From assembly GCF_000708265.2 (NCBI RefSeq), contig NZ_JCKI01000005.1, positions 434,001 to 498,000 of the forward strand: a stretch of 64,000 nt of DNA. Reading direction: 5' to 3'. The stretch is from Pedobacter sp. R20-19 (lineage in GTDB: Bacteria > Bacteroidota > Bacteroidia > Sphingobacteriales > Sphingobacteriaceae). The notes under the pieces were generated by a model, which was not told where the DNA came from, did no database searches, and was given only the letters and a program-made list of their open reading frames with translations. Position numbers and translations under genes: made by a program. Positions 1 to 8,227 of the stretch are shown piece by piece (positions within the stretch are counted from its first letter, which is position 1; every line of letters starts with the position of its first letter).

Positions 1-455
1 GGAGTTTTGATAATATCCGGTTGGCCTATTATGCTGAAGTAAGTTTTAAAGGAAAAAAACTTCATGTGATTAAACCAACCACCTTTATGAATCTAAGTGG
101 AAAAGCCGTAAACTATTGGATGAAAGAATTAAAGATCGCACCAGAAAACGTATTGGTTATTGTTGATGATCTGGCGTTGCCATTGGGTAAGCTGCGTTTG
201 AAACTTCAGGGCTCTAGCGCTGGCCATAATGGTTTAAAAAGCATAGAAGAAGTTTGTGGCGGACAAAATTATGCCCGTTTACGGTTCGGTATCGGAAATG
301 ATTACCCTAAAGGTCGTCAGATTGATTTCGTTTTAGGTTTGTTTGATAAAGATGAACAATTAGAATTGCCAGCACTAATCGATAAAAGTGTAGAATTGAT
401 CAAGAGTTTTGTTACGATTGGTCCGGCACATACCATGACTGCTTTTAATAAATAA
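1..455 (+). CDS. pth: Peptidyl-tRNA hydrolase, 5' end outside window
   Basis: Releases peptides from stalled peptidyl-tRNA so that the tRNA can be recycled in the cytoplasm. The frame is open from base 3, so the N-terminal part, including the catalytic His of the family, lies before the window; the TTG at 21 is not a real start. Visible family motifs are TFMNLSG, the DDL motif with the conserved Asp (VIVDDLALPLG), and SAGHNGLKS, followed by RLRFGIG. The C-terminus is complete and of normal length. A conserved small gene follows 30 bases later on the same strand. Function is certain from the motifs; only the start is missing. Confidence 0.93.
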   Translation, partial: SFDNIRLAYYAEVSFKGKKLHVIKPTTFMNLSGKAVNYWMKELKIAPENVLVIVDDLALPLGKLRLKLQGSSAGHNGLKSIEEVCGGQNYARLRFGIGNDYPKGRQIDFVLGLFDKDEQLELPALIDKSVELIKSFVTIGPAHTMTAFNK

Positions 456-485
456 GATCAATCATCATTCTTAAACCTCATCTTC

Positions 486-770
486 ATGACTTTCATCGAA
501 TTTAAAGATTCCTTAAAATCTGATCAGCTGCCACGAGATCTGCCTGTTCCATTAACAGCACTTTGGTATGATGGAAAAGGAAACTGGGATATGGCTCACC
601 ATGAAGTTGATCATTTAGATGACCCTACTTCTGCCTTAATTCATGCTTATTTACATCGTAAAGAAGGTGATGTTTGGAATGCAGATTATTGGTATAGGAG
701 CGCTAAAGAAATTCGACCGCAAATTTCTTTAGAAGAAGAATGGCAGCAGTTGGTTATGCGATTTCTCTAA
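486..770 (+). CDS. Conserved hypothetical protein, 94 aa
   Basis: A small soluble protein of unknown function. It contains AHHEVDH and then HAYLHRKEGD.WNADYWY, a motif I recognise from a widely distributed family of short uncharacterised bacterial proteins (AH...HAYLHR.EGD..NA.YWY.RA). No signal peptide or membrane segment is visible. It starts with ATG 30 bases after pth and could be co-transcribed with it. The density of His and acidic residues could suggest metal or nucleotide binding, but that is speculation. Confidence 0.8.
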   Translation: MTFIEFKDSLKSDQLPRDLPVPLTALWYDGKGNWDMAHHEVDHLDDPTSALIHAYLHRKEGDVWNADYWYRSAKEIRPQISLEEEWQQLVMRFL

Positions 771-854
771 ACAATCAATTCCTTGATTTTGTAACTCGCA
801 AACCAATTCCATGTGCTTGTTGACTTTATGGCGAGAGCAATAAAATAAAAGCAT

Positions 855-879
855 AAAAAAAGACCATCTTTCGATGGTC
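855..879 (-). terminator. Rho-independent terminator of the TPR gene
   Basis: A 7-bp perfect stem (862-868 with 873-879) has a 4-base loop. On the minus strand it is followed by a run of seven T (complement of 855-861). It lies just downstream of the minus-strand TPR gene. Confidence 0.8.
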
Positions 880-898
880 CTCAATCTTTATGTTTAAA

Positions 899-1564
899 TT
901 ACTTAACCTGTTCTTGTGCTCTGGCAATATATGCATCTACTAATTGTGCTTCAGGGCTTTCAGGGTATTGTGTCTTAATTTTGGTATAAGCATCAACAGC
1001 ACCGTTAAAATCTTTAAGATTTTCGTTTACCAATCCTAATTTTTTAAGAAACATTGGTGAAGTAAATTTACTGGCTTTATCTGATGCTTTTTTATAGTAA
1101 GTAGCAGCCTGTTTATAATCTTTTAGTTCACTATAAGCATCGCCTAATAAACCTAAAGCCAATGGGTCTGCAACCGGACTGCCAGTAGCGCTATATTTTC
1201 CTAATGCATCAATAGCTTGTTTATATTCACCTTTACGTAAATAAATTCCGCCAAGATAAAGGTTAGCTAAATTAGCAGATTTAGTATTGTCATACTCTTC
1301 AGCAATTTGCGCTAAGCCTGGGTAACCACCTTCGCCTTTAACTGCTTTATTATATAACGAATCAACACCTACATAAGATTCAGCTTTAAACATTTTGCTT
1401 GCTGCCTCTTCAGCACGGCCTTTTAAGTACACATTTTGATACCAAAAATAAACACCGATTAATAAAACTACGGCACCTGCGATAAAAAGCAAGCTCTTGT
1501 TATTTTCCTGTAAAAATGAACCTTTTTTAATAGGTTGAGTAGTCTGGTTATCTGTTGTAGACAT
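899..1564 (-). CDS. Membrane-anchored tetratricopeptide repeat protein
   Basis: 221 aa. A short cytoplasmic N-terminus is followed by one membrane segment at about residues 24-42 (SLLFIAGAVVLLIGVYFW). A C-terminal domain then holds several TPR-like helical pairs from about residue 95 (ANLYLGGIYLRKGEYKQAI, ALGLLGDAYSELKDYKQAA, and others). The layout resembles YfgM/ancillary translocon-type TPR proteins, and close relatives are common in Bacteroidota. A role as a protein-interaction scaffold at the inner membrane is likely, but the partner is not visible. It is divergent from recF, with a consensus -7 box upstream and its own terminator downstream. Confidence 0.85.
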   Translation of the reverse strand: MSTTDNQTTQPIKKGSFLQENNKSLLFIAGAVVLLIGVYFWYQNVYLKGRAEEAASKMFKAESYVGVDSLYNKAVKGEGGYPGLAQIAEEYDNTKSANLANLYLGGIYLRKGEYKQAIDALGKYSATGSPVADPLALGLLGDAYSELKDYKQAATYYKKASDKASKFTSPMFLKKLGLVNENLKDFNGAVDAYTKIKTQYPESPEAQLVDAYIARAQEQVK

Positions 1565-1587
1565 GTTTGTTTAAAAAATTAAGATTG

Positions 1588-1595
1588 CAAAAATA
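1588..1595 (-). promoter_or_regulatory. -7 promoter box of the TPR gene
   Basis: The minus strand reads TATTTTTG, a full match to the Bacteroidota -7 consensus TAnnTTTG, 23 bases before the ATG. A TTG lies 19 bases further upstream as a possible -33 element. Confidence 0.6.
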
Positions 1596-1688
1596 CATTT
1601 TTCAATCAAAGTATCAACCTTTATTTTGAAGTATTTAATTAAACATTAGTTATTTAGAGGTTAAAAAACGGTAAATTGCGCCATATTT

Positions 1689-2792
1689 ATGTGGTTAAAG
1701 AATATTACGCTTTTAAATTTTAAAAACTATTGCGATGCAGATCTTCAATTTTCAGATACTGTAAACGTTTTTACGGGGAATAATGGATCGGGCAAGACCA
1801 ATATGCTTGATGCGATTCATTATTTATGCCTTTGTAAAAGCTATTTTAACCCGATCGATGGTCAGCAGATCAAGACCGGAGAAGATCTTTTCATGATTCA
1901 GGGCGATTTTGACCGCAATGAAAAAAATGATAAAATTACCTGTGGCGTAAAGCGAAATCAAAAAAAGCAGTTTAAACGAAATAAAAAGGAATATGAAAAA
2001 CTTGCTGATCATATTGGTTTGTTTCCTGTGGTGATGGTTTCTCCATATGATGTGAACCTAATTATGGAAGGTAGTGAGGAACGAAGAAAATTTATTGATA
2101 ATGTAATCTCTCAGACCGATTCACACTACCTTGATCAGCTAATTGCCTATAACCGGATTCTTTTAAACAGAAATGCCTTCTTAAAGCAGATTGCACTAAC
2201 CAGAAAATATGATCCAACATTGCTGGAAATTCTGGATGAACAATTGGTAATTGCTGGGAATAAAATTTTTGCAACCAGAAAAGCATTTATGGATGAGTTT
2301 ATTCCACTTTTTAATGCGTATTATCTGTACCTTACCGAAAATAAAGAAACAGTTGCCTTAAATTATCAATCGCAACTTTTAGATATGCCCTTTGATGAGT
2401 TATTGCGAAAATCGGTTGAAAAAGATCGGGTGTTAGAACGCACTACAACCGGTATTCATAAAGATGAGCTCGCCTTTGTAATTACTGATATGCCATTGAA
2501 GAAATTTGGTTCACAAGGCCAGCAAAAGTCATTTTTAATTGCATTAAAGCTGGCTCAATATGCTTATCTCGCTAAAAATAAAGGTTTTAAGCCATTACTG
2601 TTATTGGATGATATTTTTGATAAGCTAGATGATCATCGCGTGCAAAAATTAATGCAAATGGTATCTCACCATGATTTTGGTCAGATCTTTATTACAGATA
2701 CCGGAAAAGAAAGAGTAAAATCAGTTTTTGAAAAAATAGAAGTTGATGTAACTTTATTTGAAGTTAAGGAAGGACAAATAAGCCATGCGTAA
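1689..2792 (+). CDS. recF: DNA replication and repair protein RecF
   Basis: An SMC-like ATPase that helps load RecA at single-strand gaps together with RecO and RecR. Walker A GNNGSGKT is at residues 30-37. The ABC-type signature region (FGSQGQQKSFLIALKLAQ) and Walker B/D-loop (LLLLDDIFDKLDDHR) lie in the C-terminal third. At 367 aa it has the usual family length. Its last 8 bases overlap the next gene, which argues for translational coupling with the DciA-like protein; this recF/DUF721 pairing is common in Bacteroidota. Confidence 0.97.
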   Translation: MWLKNITLLNFKNYCDADLQFSDTVNVFTGNNGSGKTNMLDAIHYLCLCKSYFNPIDGQQIKTGEDLFMIQGDFDRNEKNDKITCGVKRNQKKQFKRNKKEYEKLADHIGLFPVVMVSPYDVNLIMEGSEERRKFIDNVISQTDSHYLDQLIAYNRILLNRNAFLKQIALTRKYDPTLLEILDEQLVIAGNKIFATRKAFMDEFIPLFNAYYLYLTENKETVALNYQSQLLDMPFDELLRKSVEKDRVLERTTTGIHKDELAFVITDMPLKKFGSQGQQKSFLIALKLAQYAYLAKNKGFKPLLLLDDIFDKLDDHRVQKLMQMVSHHDFGQIFITDTGKERVKSVFEKIEVDVTLFEVKEGQISHA

Positions 2793-3075
2793 ACCGAATG
2801 ATGTAACCATGAAAGATGCCATCAGTAAAATGCTGGATGTGTATCGCTTACGTAGAAAATTTGATGAGACATCTATTTTAGCCATCTGGCCCGAAATTAT
2901 GGGCACGGCCATTGCCAATAGAACTACACAGATTTACATCAAGGATAAAAAATTATTCATCAGAATAGAATCATCTGTGATTAAAAATGAACTCGTAATG
3001 GTTCGTCAGGGCATTATACAGAAGCTAAATGAGCACGCAGGTAATGTGGTGATTAACGAAATGGTATTTCTTTAA
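2785..3075 (+). CDS. DUF721/DciA-like protein
   Basis: 96 aa. The sequence fits the DUF721 (DciA-like) family: a basic helical N-terminus (MKDAISKMLDVYRLRRKF), then WPEIMGTAIANRTTQIYIKDKKLFIRI, which corresponds to the KH-like core. Members of this family in other phyla help load the replicative helicase. Whether this short Bacteroidota form does the same is inference. It overlaps recF by 8 bases, placing it in a replication/repair operon. Confidence 0.85.
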   Translation: MRKPNDVTMKDAISKMLDVYRLRRKFDETSILAIWPEIMGTAIANRTTQIYIKDKKLFIRIESSVIKNELVMVRQGIIQKLNEHAGNVVINEMVFL

Positions 3076-3088
3076 CTGGCTATAAGCA

Positions 3089-3120
3089 GAAAGCGCCGGA
3101 CGATAAAATCCAACGCTTTC
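3089..3120. terminator. Putative bidirectional terminator
   Basis: GAAAGCG (3089-3095) pairs with CGCTTTC (3114-3120). A small inner GGA/TCC pairing lies in the loop, and TTATTTT follows on the plus strand. It sits between the convergent recF operon and the small lipoprotein gene. Confidence 0.5.
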
Positions 3121-3153
3121 TTATTTTGATTTAGCACCATGGTGCCTTTCAAA

Positions 3154-3330
3154 TTAACTTCTTCCGCCGCCAAATATTTTAGCCAGAATCCAAATCAGTA
3201 GTGCTACTACCACTACGACTACAATTATGCCTGACCAAACGCCGGCTTTGAAAATACCTCCAACAAGTTCACAACTGCTTAAGGTAGTGCATAAAAATGC
3301 GATTAATGCTACAGGTAATATCTTTTTCAT
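3154..3330 (-). CDS. Small lipoprotein with C-terminal membrane helix, 58 aa
   Basis: The protein begins MKKILPVALIAFLCTTLSSC, a lipoprotein signal peptide with lipobox LSSC (lipidated Cys20). It continues ELVGGIFKAG and a strongly hydrophobic segment (WSGIIVVVVVVALLIWILA) ending KIFGGGRS. Very similar short proteins occur throughout Sphingobacteriaceae without a known role. The signal peptide, complete frame and isolated position between terminators support a real gene. It may be anchored both by lipid and by a helix; the function is unknown. Confidence 0.75.
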   Translation of the reverse strand: MKKILPVALIAFLCTTLSSCELVGGIFKAGVWSGIIVVVVVVALLIWILAKIFGGGRS

Positions 3331-3388
3331 ACTGATGTTATTTTTTTATAAGCTAACATCCAATACGAAATAAAGTTTTAATTGGAGT

Positions 3389-4162
3389 TTATTTACCGTT
3401 AACTTTTAGCAACTCAACTTCAAAAATTAAAGCGCTATATGGTGGAATATCGGCTCCGGCACCACGTTCGCCATAAGCCAGTTGGTATGGGATAAAAAAT
3501 TTGTATTTAGATCCTGCAGGCATTAACTGTACACCTTCTGTCCATCCTGGAATAACTCTGTTTAAGGGAAAGCTAATGGGTTCACCACGATCGTATGAAC
3601 TATCAAATTGTTTCCCGTTTAGTAAAGTTCCCTTGTAATGCACCAAAACAGAATCTGTTGCGGTAGGTTTAACGCCTGTTCCAGCAGTTAGCACTTCGTA
3701 TTGCAGCCCGCTGGCTGTAGTTTGTACGCCAGCGCGTTTTTTGTTTTCTTCTAAGAAATCTTGTCCTTCTTTTATCATTGGTCCGTATTTAATTTTATTG
3801 GCTTCAGCTTCAGCCTTATTTTTCACTGCTGATGCCTTAGTGATGGCTGCATTGATACTTTCCTGAGCTTGTTGTGGTGTTAAAATCAATTTTCCACCTG
3901 TAAATGAATCTTTTAAACCTTTTAACAGCAAATCATAGTTTAATGTTGATAATCCAGTCGTTTTTAATCCAGCACCAATGGAAGTTCCAAATGCATAGCT
4001 GGTAGAATCTAACCCAGTTCTTAAACCAGAAATAACGCTGGTGGTTTTAGTTGTAGTGGTTTTTATTGTCTTTTTAGCAACAGGTTTTTTAATAGCTGTT
4101 CTTTGTGCGTAAGATGCAATGTTGATGATTGAAAGGCAGGCTGCCAAGAGAATTGTTTTCAT
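3389..4162 (-). CDS. FKBP-type peptidyl-prolyl isomerase, exported
   Basis: 257 aa. A signal peptide (about residues 1-19, cleaved after SYA) precedes a Lys/Thr-rich linker. An N-terminal FKBP dimerisation domain follows (about 50-130, SYAFGTSIGAGLKTTG), then a C-terminal FKBP catalytic domain (about 155-255) with VLVHYKGTL, GKQFDSSYDRGEPISFPL, VIPGWTEGVQLMPAGSKYKFFIP and LAYGERGA. This is the FkpA/Mip architecture: a periplasmic prolyl isomerase and chaperone for envelope proteins. It is transcribed alone, downstream of ndk but separated from it by a strong terminator. Confidence 0.93.
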   Translation of the reverse strand: MKTILLAACLSIINIASYAQRTAIKKPVAKKTIKTTTTKTTSVISGLRTGLDSTSYAFGTSIGAGLKTTGLSTLNYDLLLKGLKDSFTGGKLILTPQQAQESINAAITKASAVKNKAEAEANKIKYGPMIKEGQDFLEENKKRAGVQTTASGLQYEVLTAGTGVKPTATDSVLVHYKGTLLNGKQFDSSYDRGEPISFPLNRVIPGWTEGVQLMPAGSKYKFFIPYQLAYGERGAGADIPPYSALIFEVELLKVNGK

Positions 4163-4242
4163 TTAATAATTAGGTGTAGTATGGTAACGGTTATATATGC
4201 TGAATATTTTGAGCCTGAAAGATACAAAATTGATAAAACAAT

Positions 4243-4267
4243 AAAACCCCGAAAATATCGGGGTTTT
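4243..4267 (-). terminator. Rho-independent terminator of ndk
   Basis: A 9-bp perfect stem (AAAACCCCG 4243-4251 with CGGGGTTTT 4259-4267) has a 7-base loop, with T-rich flanks on either strand. It lies 25 bases after the ndk stop codon. Confidence 0.8.
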
Positions 4268-4291
4268 AGTTTAAAATATTTTTAATATAGA

Positions 4292-4711
4292 TTAAAAACG
4301 CTCATCTGCCTTAAAGAAGAAATTACCTTCAATTTCAGCATTTTCATCAGAGTCTGAACCGTGAACTGCATTCGCATCTATAGATTTGGCATATTTCTGA
4401 CGGATGGTACCTTCTGCAGCTTCAGCTGGATTTGTTGCACCAATTAATTTTCTGAAATCTTCAATAGCATTGTCTTTTTCTAGGATAGCAGCAACAATTG
4501 GTCCTGAAGACATGAAGCTTACTAAATCTTTGTAAAAAGGACGTTCAGCGTGAACGGCATAAAACTGACCAGCAGTTTCATCAGTTAATTTGGTATATTT
4601 TAATGCGATGATTTTGAAACCTGCATTGGTAATGTCGTTTATGATCGATCCGATGTGGCCGTTTGCAACTGCATCAGGCTTGATCATGGTAAAAGTTCTG
4701 TTCGTGCTCAT
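4292..4711 (-). CDS. ndk: Nucleoside diphosphate kinase
   Basis: Transfers the gamma-phosphate of ATP to NDPs through a phospho-histidine. 139 aa, the normal length. The start [10 protein letters not shown] and the active-site motif NAVHGSDS with His117 are intact. A consensus -7 box lies 25 bases upstream of the ATG, and a strong hairpin terminator follows, so the gene is monocistronic. Confidence 0.98.
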   Translation of the reverse strand: MSTNRTFTMIKPDAVANGHIGSIINDITNAGFKIIALKYTKLTDETAGQFYAVHAERPFYKDLVSFMSSGPIVAAILEKDNAIEDFRKLIGATNPAEAAEGTIRQKYAKSIDANAVHGSDSDENAEIEGNFFFKADERF

Positions 4712-4735
4712 TGTGTTTGAATATCAATTTTTCTG

Positions 4736-4768
4736 CAAAACTACGTTTTATTGATGAATAATCACAAA
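4736..4768 (-). promoter_or_regulatory. ndk promoter
   Basis: The minus strand reads TAGTTTTG (4736-4743), matching TAnnTTTG. A TTTG -33 element (4765-4768) is 21 bases upstream of it. Confidence 0.65.
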
Positions 4769-4888
4769 CCTTATGTAAGATCCTGCTACGCTGAAAGTTG
4801 ATAGGAACAGGTAAAGTAACTCAAAATCAGTTTTATAATATATGAGGCCGCTAATCTTAAAATCCTTTAATCCTATACTAAAAATACT

Positions 4889-4896
4889 TAGCTTTG
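4889..4896 (+). promoter_or_regulatory. -7 box of the DHH gene, decides its start
   Basis: TAGCTTTG matches TAnnTTTG exactly. It contains the TTG at 4894 that an ORF caller would choose as start. Transcription must begin downstream, so translation most likely starts at ATG 4912. Confidence 0.65.
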
Positions 4897-4911
4897 CAAC
4901 GCAAAAAATAT

Positions 4912-5922
4912 ATGCTTACACTACCTGAGTTAAAATCTTTACTGGCTACGCCACAACGAATTGTTATCACTACGCACCACAAACCAGATGGAGATGCAAT
5001 GGGTTCATCATTAGGTTTGTATGGCTATTTAATCCAAAAAGGTCATCATGTAAAAGTAATTACGCCAACGGATTATCCAACTTTTTTACATTGGATGCCG
5101 AATAATTCTGATGTAATTATTTTTACTGAGGAGCACGAAAAGGCTGCCAAACTGGTAGATGAAGCTGCTTTGATTTTTTGTTTAGACTTTAATACCTTAA
5201 GTCGAATTAATGAATTGGGTGAGCTTGTTAGGGCGTCAGGTGCTAAGAAAGTGATGATTGATCATCATTTAGAGCCTGAAGATTTTGATGATTACCGCCA
5301 TTGGAGCATTAACGCTTGTGCGGCAGCACAATTGGTATATGACTTTATTGTCAATCAGCTGGAAGATAAAGCAGGCATTAATAAAGATGTTGCAACTTGT
5401 TTATATACAGGCATCATGACAGATTCCGGATCGTTTCGTTTTGAATCCGCAACATCTGATGTATATAGAATTGCGGCAGACCTGATTGATTTAGGTGCGG
5501 AACATTGGAAAATTCATCAACAGGTATATGATAACGCAAGCGAAGATCGCTTAAGATTCCTGGGTTATTGTCTGTCTAACAAACTTGAAATCATTAGAGC
5601 ATACAATACTGCAATTATTGCAGTAACCAAAGAAGAACTTGCCCGTTTCAATAGCACAACGGGTGATACAGAAGGCATAGTTAATTACGCACTTTCTATT
5701 AATGGAATCAAGCTTGCTGCTTTAATTATAGAACGCAGTGATAAGGTGAAGCTTTCGGTAAGATCTACCGGAGATTTTCCTGCAAATGAAATCTGTAAGA
5801 AATATTTTAATGGTGGGGGACATCGAAATGCTGCCGGTGGTGCATCAGAGAAGCCTTTGAATGATGTGGTAAACGATTTCAAATCCATTTTAGAAGAGTA
5901 TAAAAATCAATTAATTGCGTAA
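4912..5922 (+). CDS. DHH/DHHA1 phosphoesterase, NrnA-like
   Basis: 336 aa. The N-terminal DHH domain has THHKPDGDAMGSS, a metal-binding Asp motif in CLDFNT, and MIDHHLEP, the name-giving DHH. The C-terminal DHHA1 domain ends in GGGHRNAAGG. Relatives are oligoribonuclease/pAp phosphatases (NrnA) or phosphodiesterases of c-di-AMP/pApA (DhhP type); sequence alone does not decide. Because cdaA is also present in this window, a role in c-di-AMP turnover is plausible. The start is placed at ATG 4912 because the upstream TTG lies inside the promoter. It precedes two FKBP lipoproteins by 36 bases. Confidence 0.9.
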   Translation: MLTLPELKSLLATPQRIVITTHHKPDGDAMGSSLGLYGYLIQKGHHVKVITPTDYPTFLHWMPNNSDVIIFTEEHEKAAKLVDEAALIFCLDFNTLSRINELGELVRASGAKKVMIDHHLEPEDFDDYRHWSINACAAAQLVYDFIVNQLEDKAGINKDVATCLYTGIMTDSGSFRFESATSDVYRIAADLIDLGAEHWKIHQQVYDNASEDRLRFLGYCLSNKLEIIRAYNTAIIAVTKEELARFNSTTGDTEGIVNYALSINGIKLAALIIERSDKVKLSVRSTGDFPANEICKKYFNGGGHRNAAGGASEKPLNDVVNDFKSILEEYKNQLIA

Positions 5923-5958
5923 AGCAAATAACCAAATTAAATAAAGTTTAAATACAAA

Positions 5959-6930
5959 ATGAAAAAAGGAATTATTGTTCTTGTAGCTGCAACATTAGGG
6001 TTGGCAGCCTGTAACAAAGAGAAAAAAGGTGCTGGTGGCTTATTGTATACCATTCATCATTCTGAAGGTAAAGAGAAAATCAAAGAAGGAGATATCGTTA
6101 AAATGAATTTTATTCAGAAAAACGATAAAGACTCTGTTTTAGGCAGTACATATGACAACGAAAACCCACAGGTTTTTCCTGTTCAAAAGAAAATGTACGC
6201 TGGTGATATGAATGATGTGCTTACCTTATTTGGAGAAGGCGATAGTGCAACTTTTAAAATCAATTTAGATACAATGGCTTTTTATAGCAAACAGCCTAAA
6301 CCAGAGCAGTTTAAAAATGATAAGTACATTACTTTCACCATTAAAGTAGAGAAAGTTTTCAAAAAGAACACAGGCGAAGCTGATTCAACCTTTAATAAAA
6401 GAGCAAGTGAATTTTTCCAAGCAGATTTTAAAGCAGCCGCAGAGAAAAAGAAAGGTGCTGAAGAAGGTAAAATCAAAGCATACGTTGCCGATAACAATTT
6501 AAAAACTAAAACTTCTGCAAGTGGATTACAGTATATTATTACTGCTCCGGGAAGTGCTGAACGTGCGCAACTTGGCGATACAGTAACGTTGAATTATACA
6601 GGAAGATTAGCGAAGAAAGATGCTAAAGGTAAATATCCGGTATTTGATACCAGTGATGAAAAAATTGCTAAAGCTGAAAATAAATTTCAGGCAGGCAGAC
6701 CATATGGTCCAACTAAAATGGCTTTGGGCGGAACCATCCCAGGTTTTACTGAAGCATTGCAATTGGTTGGTAAAGGTGGAAAAATCACCGCTATCATTCC
6801 TTCTAAATTAGGATACGGTGAGCAAGGTGCTCCACAGGTTGGAATTATGCCTTACAACCCAATTGTATTTGATATAGAGATAACAGATATTAAAAAGGCA
6901 CCAGCAGCAGCAGCGCCGGTTAAAAAATAA
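5959..6930 (+). CDS. Double-FKBP lipoprotein, first tandem copy
   Basis: 323 aa with a lipoprotein signal peptide (lipobox LAAC, Cys18). A first, degenerate FKBP-like domain (about 40-135) begins IKEGDIVKMNFI and ends FTIKVEKV. A Lys/Glu-rich helical linker joins it to a C-terminal FKBP domain (about 180-310) with TVTLNYTG, VFDTS, GGTIPGFTEALQLVGKGGKITAIIP and LGYGEQGA. It is probably a membrane-tethered periplasmic prolyl isomerase/chaperone. It is a clear duplicate of the next gene (nearly identical signal peptide, same domain order). It lies 36 bases after the DHH gene and is ended by its own terminator. Confidence 0.88.
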   Translation: MKKGIIVLVAATLGLAACNKEKKGAGGLLYTIHHSEGKEKIKEGDIVKMNFIQKNDKDSVLGSTYDNENPQVFPVQKKMYAGDMNDVLTLFGEGDSATFKINLDTMAFYSKQPKPEQFKNDKYITFTIKVEKVFKKNTGEADSTFNKRASEFFQADFKAAAEKKKGAEEGKIKAYVADNNLKTKTSASGLQYIITAPGSAERAQLGDTVTLNYTGRLAKKDAKGKYPVFDTSDEKIAKAENKFQAGRPYGPTKMALGGTIPGFTEALQLVGKGGKITAIIPSKLGYGEQGAPQVGIMPYNPIVFDIEITDIKKAPAAAAPVKK

Positions 6931-6941
6931 ATTTAAAACTT

Positions 6942-6974
6942 AAAAAGTGTTGTTTCATTTGAGCAACACTTTTT
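6942..6974 (+). terminator. Rho-independent terminator between the FKBP copies
   Basis: An 11-bp stem (AAAAAGTGTTG 6942-6952 with CAACACTTTTT 6964-6974) has an 11-base loop and continues into TT. It separates the two tandem paralogues. Confidence 0.8.
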
Positions 6975-6998
6975 TTGTGCATTAAGTTATAGCAGAAG

Positions 6999-7937
6999 AT
7001 GAAAAAAGGAGTAATTATTATATTGGCGGCCACTTTAGGTTTAGCTGCCTGTAATAAATTTGAAAAGGGTGAGGGTGATATGACCTATAAAATTTACAAT
7101 AGCGAAGGAAAACCTAAAATTAAAGAGGGTGATTTTGTTAAGTTAAATGGGATTCAGGTGATTGAAACCAAAAATGGTGATTCTACCTTGGTGAATACAT
7201 ATGATAATGAAAGACCAGCATTTTTTCCTATCAGTAAATCGATGTTTAAAGGAGATTTAGCTTCTGCTTTAAAATTATTAGGTGAAGGGGATAGCGCTGT
7301 TTTTAAATTGAATCTGGATTCTATGGCTAAATATTCTGGTCAGCCTAAACCTACTGGCGCAAAAGATAATTTTTCTACGTTTACCATTAAAATAGAAAAG
7401 GTTCTGCATAAAGCTGCTAATGAAGCGGATTCTACTTTCGAGAAAAAGAAACGTTCATTTTTTGAAGAAGAATATAAAGTTTTAATTGCTAAAAATAAAG
7501 CAAATGAAGCCTCGAAAATAGCAAAATATATTGCTGATAATAACTTGAAAACCCAGAAAACAGCATCAGGTTTACAATATGTAATTGAAACACCTGGCAA
7601 CACTCAGCGTGCTACCTTAACAGATACCGTTATGGTTGATTATACAGGTCAGTTCACTAATAAAAAGGCCGATGGTAAAATCAACGTTTTTGACACATCA
7701 GATGCTAAGATTGCAAAAGAAGCTGGTATTTACTCGCCAATGGCGCAATATTCAGCCCGTCCATTAGTTTTGGGGCAACTGGCTCCAGGATTTATTGAAG
7801 GCGTTCAAATGATTGGTGTAGGTGGAAAAATTAAAATCATTATTCCTTCCAAATTAGGTTATGGAGAAAATGGTGGTGGTCCGATTAATCCTTTTACTCC
7901 ATTGGTTTTTGACATCTACTTAAAAGCAATTAAATAA
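6999..7937 (+). CDS. Double-FKBP lipoprotein, second tandem copy
   Basis: 312 aa, lipobox LAAC with Cys18, and the same two-domain plan as the preceding gene. The N-terminal FKBP-like domain begins IKEGDFVKLNGIQ. The C-terminal FKBP domain has TVMVDYTGQF, VFDTSD, GQLAPGFIEGVQMIGVGGKIKIIIP and LGYGENGG. Both copies keep the hydrophobic FKBP core in the second domain, while the first is more diverged and may bind clients. Transcription probably starts anew after the hairpin at 6942-6974. The role is inferred as outer-membrane or periplasmic protein folding. Confidence 0.88.
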   Translation: MKKGVIIILAATLGLAACNKFEKGEGDMTYKIYNSEGKPKIKEGDFVKLNGIQVIETKNGDSTLVNTYDNERPAFFPISKSMFKGDLASALKLLGEGDSAVFKLNLDSMAKYSGQPKPTGAKDNFSTFTIKIEKVLHKAANEADSTFEKKKRSFFEEEYKVLIAKNKANEASKIAKYIADNNLKTQKTASGLQYVIETPGNTQRATLTDTVMVDYTGQFTNKKADGKINVFDTSDAKIAKEAGIYSPMAQYSARPLVLGQLAPGFIEGVQMIGVGGKIKIIIPSKLGYGENGGGPINPFTPLVFDIYLKAIK

Positions 7938-7982
7938 GATATAGCCGGATTGCATCCATAACAGCCGGTTTTATTTTCCATC

Positions 7983-8020
7983 ATAGCCTCAATTGATTTT
8001 AATCGATTGAGGCTATCTCT
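7983..8020 (+). terminator. Rho-independent terminator after the FKBP pair
   Basis: A 15-bp stem with one G-U pair (7983-7997 with 8002-8016) and a 4-base TTTA loop is followed by CTCTTTTA. Confidence 0.8.
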
Positions 8021-8114
8021 TTTATGATTTTGATTTAGGAAAATAGGTTGCTTTGTATCTTCTCAAATGGTTGTAGCCTCTCGCTTACGACTAAACGTAA
8101 ATTGTGATCGCATT

Positions 8115-8152
8115 AAGATTGCTTCGGCAGCTGAAGAGGTCTTCTCGCAAAG
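8115..8152. repeat. Degenerate REP-like sequence
   Basis: AAGATTGCTTCG at 8115-8126 and CTCGCAAAGG at 8144-8153 resemble the two halves of the GAGATTGCTTCGTGCCTCGCAATGAC-type palindrome seen at 38139-38167, here with an insertion between them. Confidence 0.4.
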
Positions 8153-8227
8153 GAGAAAATGAGGATAAATTCTTTATAACTACAAAGCGTAAAACAATCT
8201 TGTTTTAGTGTCTCTGTCTAGTCTTAG

